A stretch of 64,000 nt of DNA from Branchiostoma belcheri (lineage: Eukaryota; Chordata; Leptocardii; Amphioxiformes; Branchiostomatidae): contig NW_017804365.1 in assembly GCF_001625305.1 (NCBI RefSeq), positions 992,824 through 1,056,823 of the forward strand, given 5' to 3'. The position numbers and the translations under genes are program-made. Shown here one piece after another: positions 63,758-64,000 of this stretch (its first letter is position 1; every line of letters starts with the position of its first letter). Under the pieces are notes generated by a model, which was given only the letters and a program-made list of their open reading frames with translations, was not told the origin of the DNA and made no database searches.

Positions 63758-63970
63758 TCATGGCGACGATTGAACCTTATTAACCCCGTTTCTTTCACTC
63801 CGGTACCTTAAACGTCTGACGTCGAAATTGAAGAAATAAGCCACAGCTAGCATCATATTAATATAAATTAAAACGCATTCATCATTCATCGTAAGGTAGT
63901 TATTTCTAGTCTTCCGGAGGAGTAAATTCCAGGGAGACAGCTCCACTCGTAGAGCGTTAGAGGCCGCCAT
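63758..63970 (-). CDS. Candidate first coding exon, minus strand
   Basis: From ATG at 63968-63970 the minus strand reads MAASNALRVELSPWNLLLRK, then TRNNYLTMNDECVL. The context GGCATGGCGGCC is a strong animal initiation site. The bases around it are GC-rich compared with the AT-rich 63.4-63.7 kb, and AGGCCGCCAT beside it resembles a YY1-type start-site motif. The Arg/Leu-rich amino terminus could be a mitochondrial presequence. Codons after about residue 25 become AT-rich and look intronic, so a donor is probably within the first 75 nt. Family unknown. The promoter would lie at or beyond the window edge. Confidence 0.3.
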   Translation of the reverse strand: MAASNALRVELSPWNLLLRKTRNNYLTMNDECVLIYINMMLAVAYFFNFDVRRLRYRSERNGVNKVQSSP

Positions 63971-64000
63971 GCCATTTGGAGACTGCGGAGCGGTTGCCGA

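Overview
This is a eukaryotic, animal-type genomic window with no ordinary protein-coding gene that I can recognise with confidence. There are no operons, Shine-Dalgarno-led ORFs, rRNAs or canonical free-standing tRNAs. It is packed with decayed metazoan transposable elements: 5'-truncated LINEs, tRNA-derived SINEs, TIR elements with TTA/TAA, TTAA or TA target duplications, a mariner, fold-back elements and microsatellites. The repeat vocabulary fits a lancelet (Branchiostoma). This includes MITEs starting GGCCACAGCA, fold-back units with a GAAACGTC core, and CA repeats followed by a 'CCTCCATTTTTCATGGAGG' tail. The species is an inference from memory of such repeats, not something the sequence proves.

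Layout. 0-10 kb: a minus-strand LINE carboxy-terminal fragment (635-1495), a PIF/Harbinger-like MITE, a fold-back unit with a hammerhead-like core, an inverted-arm element (4515-5705), a TAG-rich triplet repeat and a piggyBac-like MITE (7953-8939). 10-17 kb: a 1.2 kb GC-rich TIR element (10047-11229), a 1.2 kb minisatellite with a 40-bp unit (12262-13455), an intact MITE with a TTA duplication (15179-15588) and a second piggyBac-like relic. 18-23 kb: a full-length dead mariner (18274-19541), LINE tails and a 470-bp TG repeat. 23-40 kb: mainly low-copy AT-rich DNA with LINE tails, one SINE (27010-27265), fold-back elements and a GC-rich patch (32.8-33.4 kb). 40-50 kb: nested MITE/LINE insertions, a satellite of ~163-bp units grown from a MITE end (42723-43560), LINE relics, and a hairpin element at 48.0-48.4 kb. 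50-64 kb: a long quiet stretch, a shorter piggyBac-like MITE (55637-56161), two more fold-back copies, and a 0.5-kb-arm inverted repeat (59975-60475 / 62108-62628) around a LINE fragment. A possible first exon lies at the right edge on the minus strand (63758-63970).

Nothing here forms a pathway. The logic is transposon biology. LINE relics probably supplied the reverse transcription that spread the SINE-type repeats. TIR elements are non-autonomous and would have been moved by transposases encoded elsewhere. Two signals go beyond routine decay. Five fold-back families share the same CTGANGAA-stem-GAAA core with different, compensating stems. The TTAA-flanked MITEs carry tight clusters of CRE, YY1-type and X-box-type motifs. 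The window is best read as intergenic or intronic DNA of a repeat-rich invertebrate chordate.
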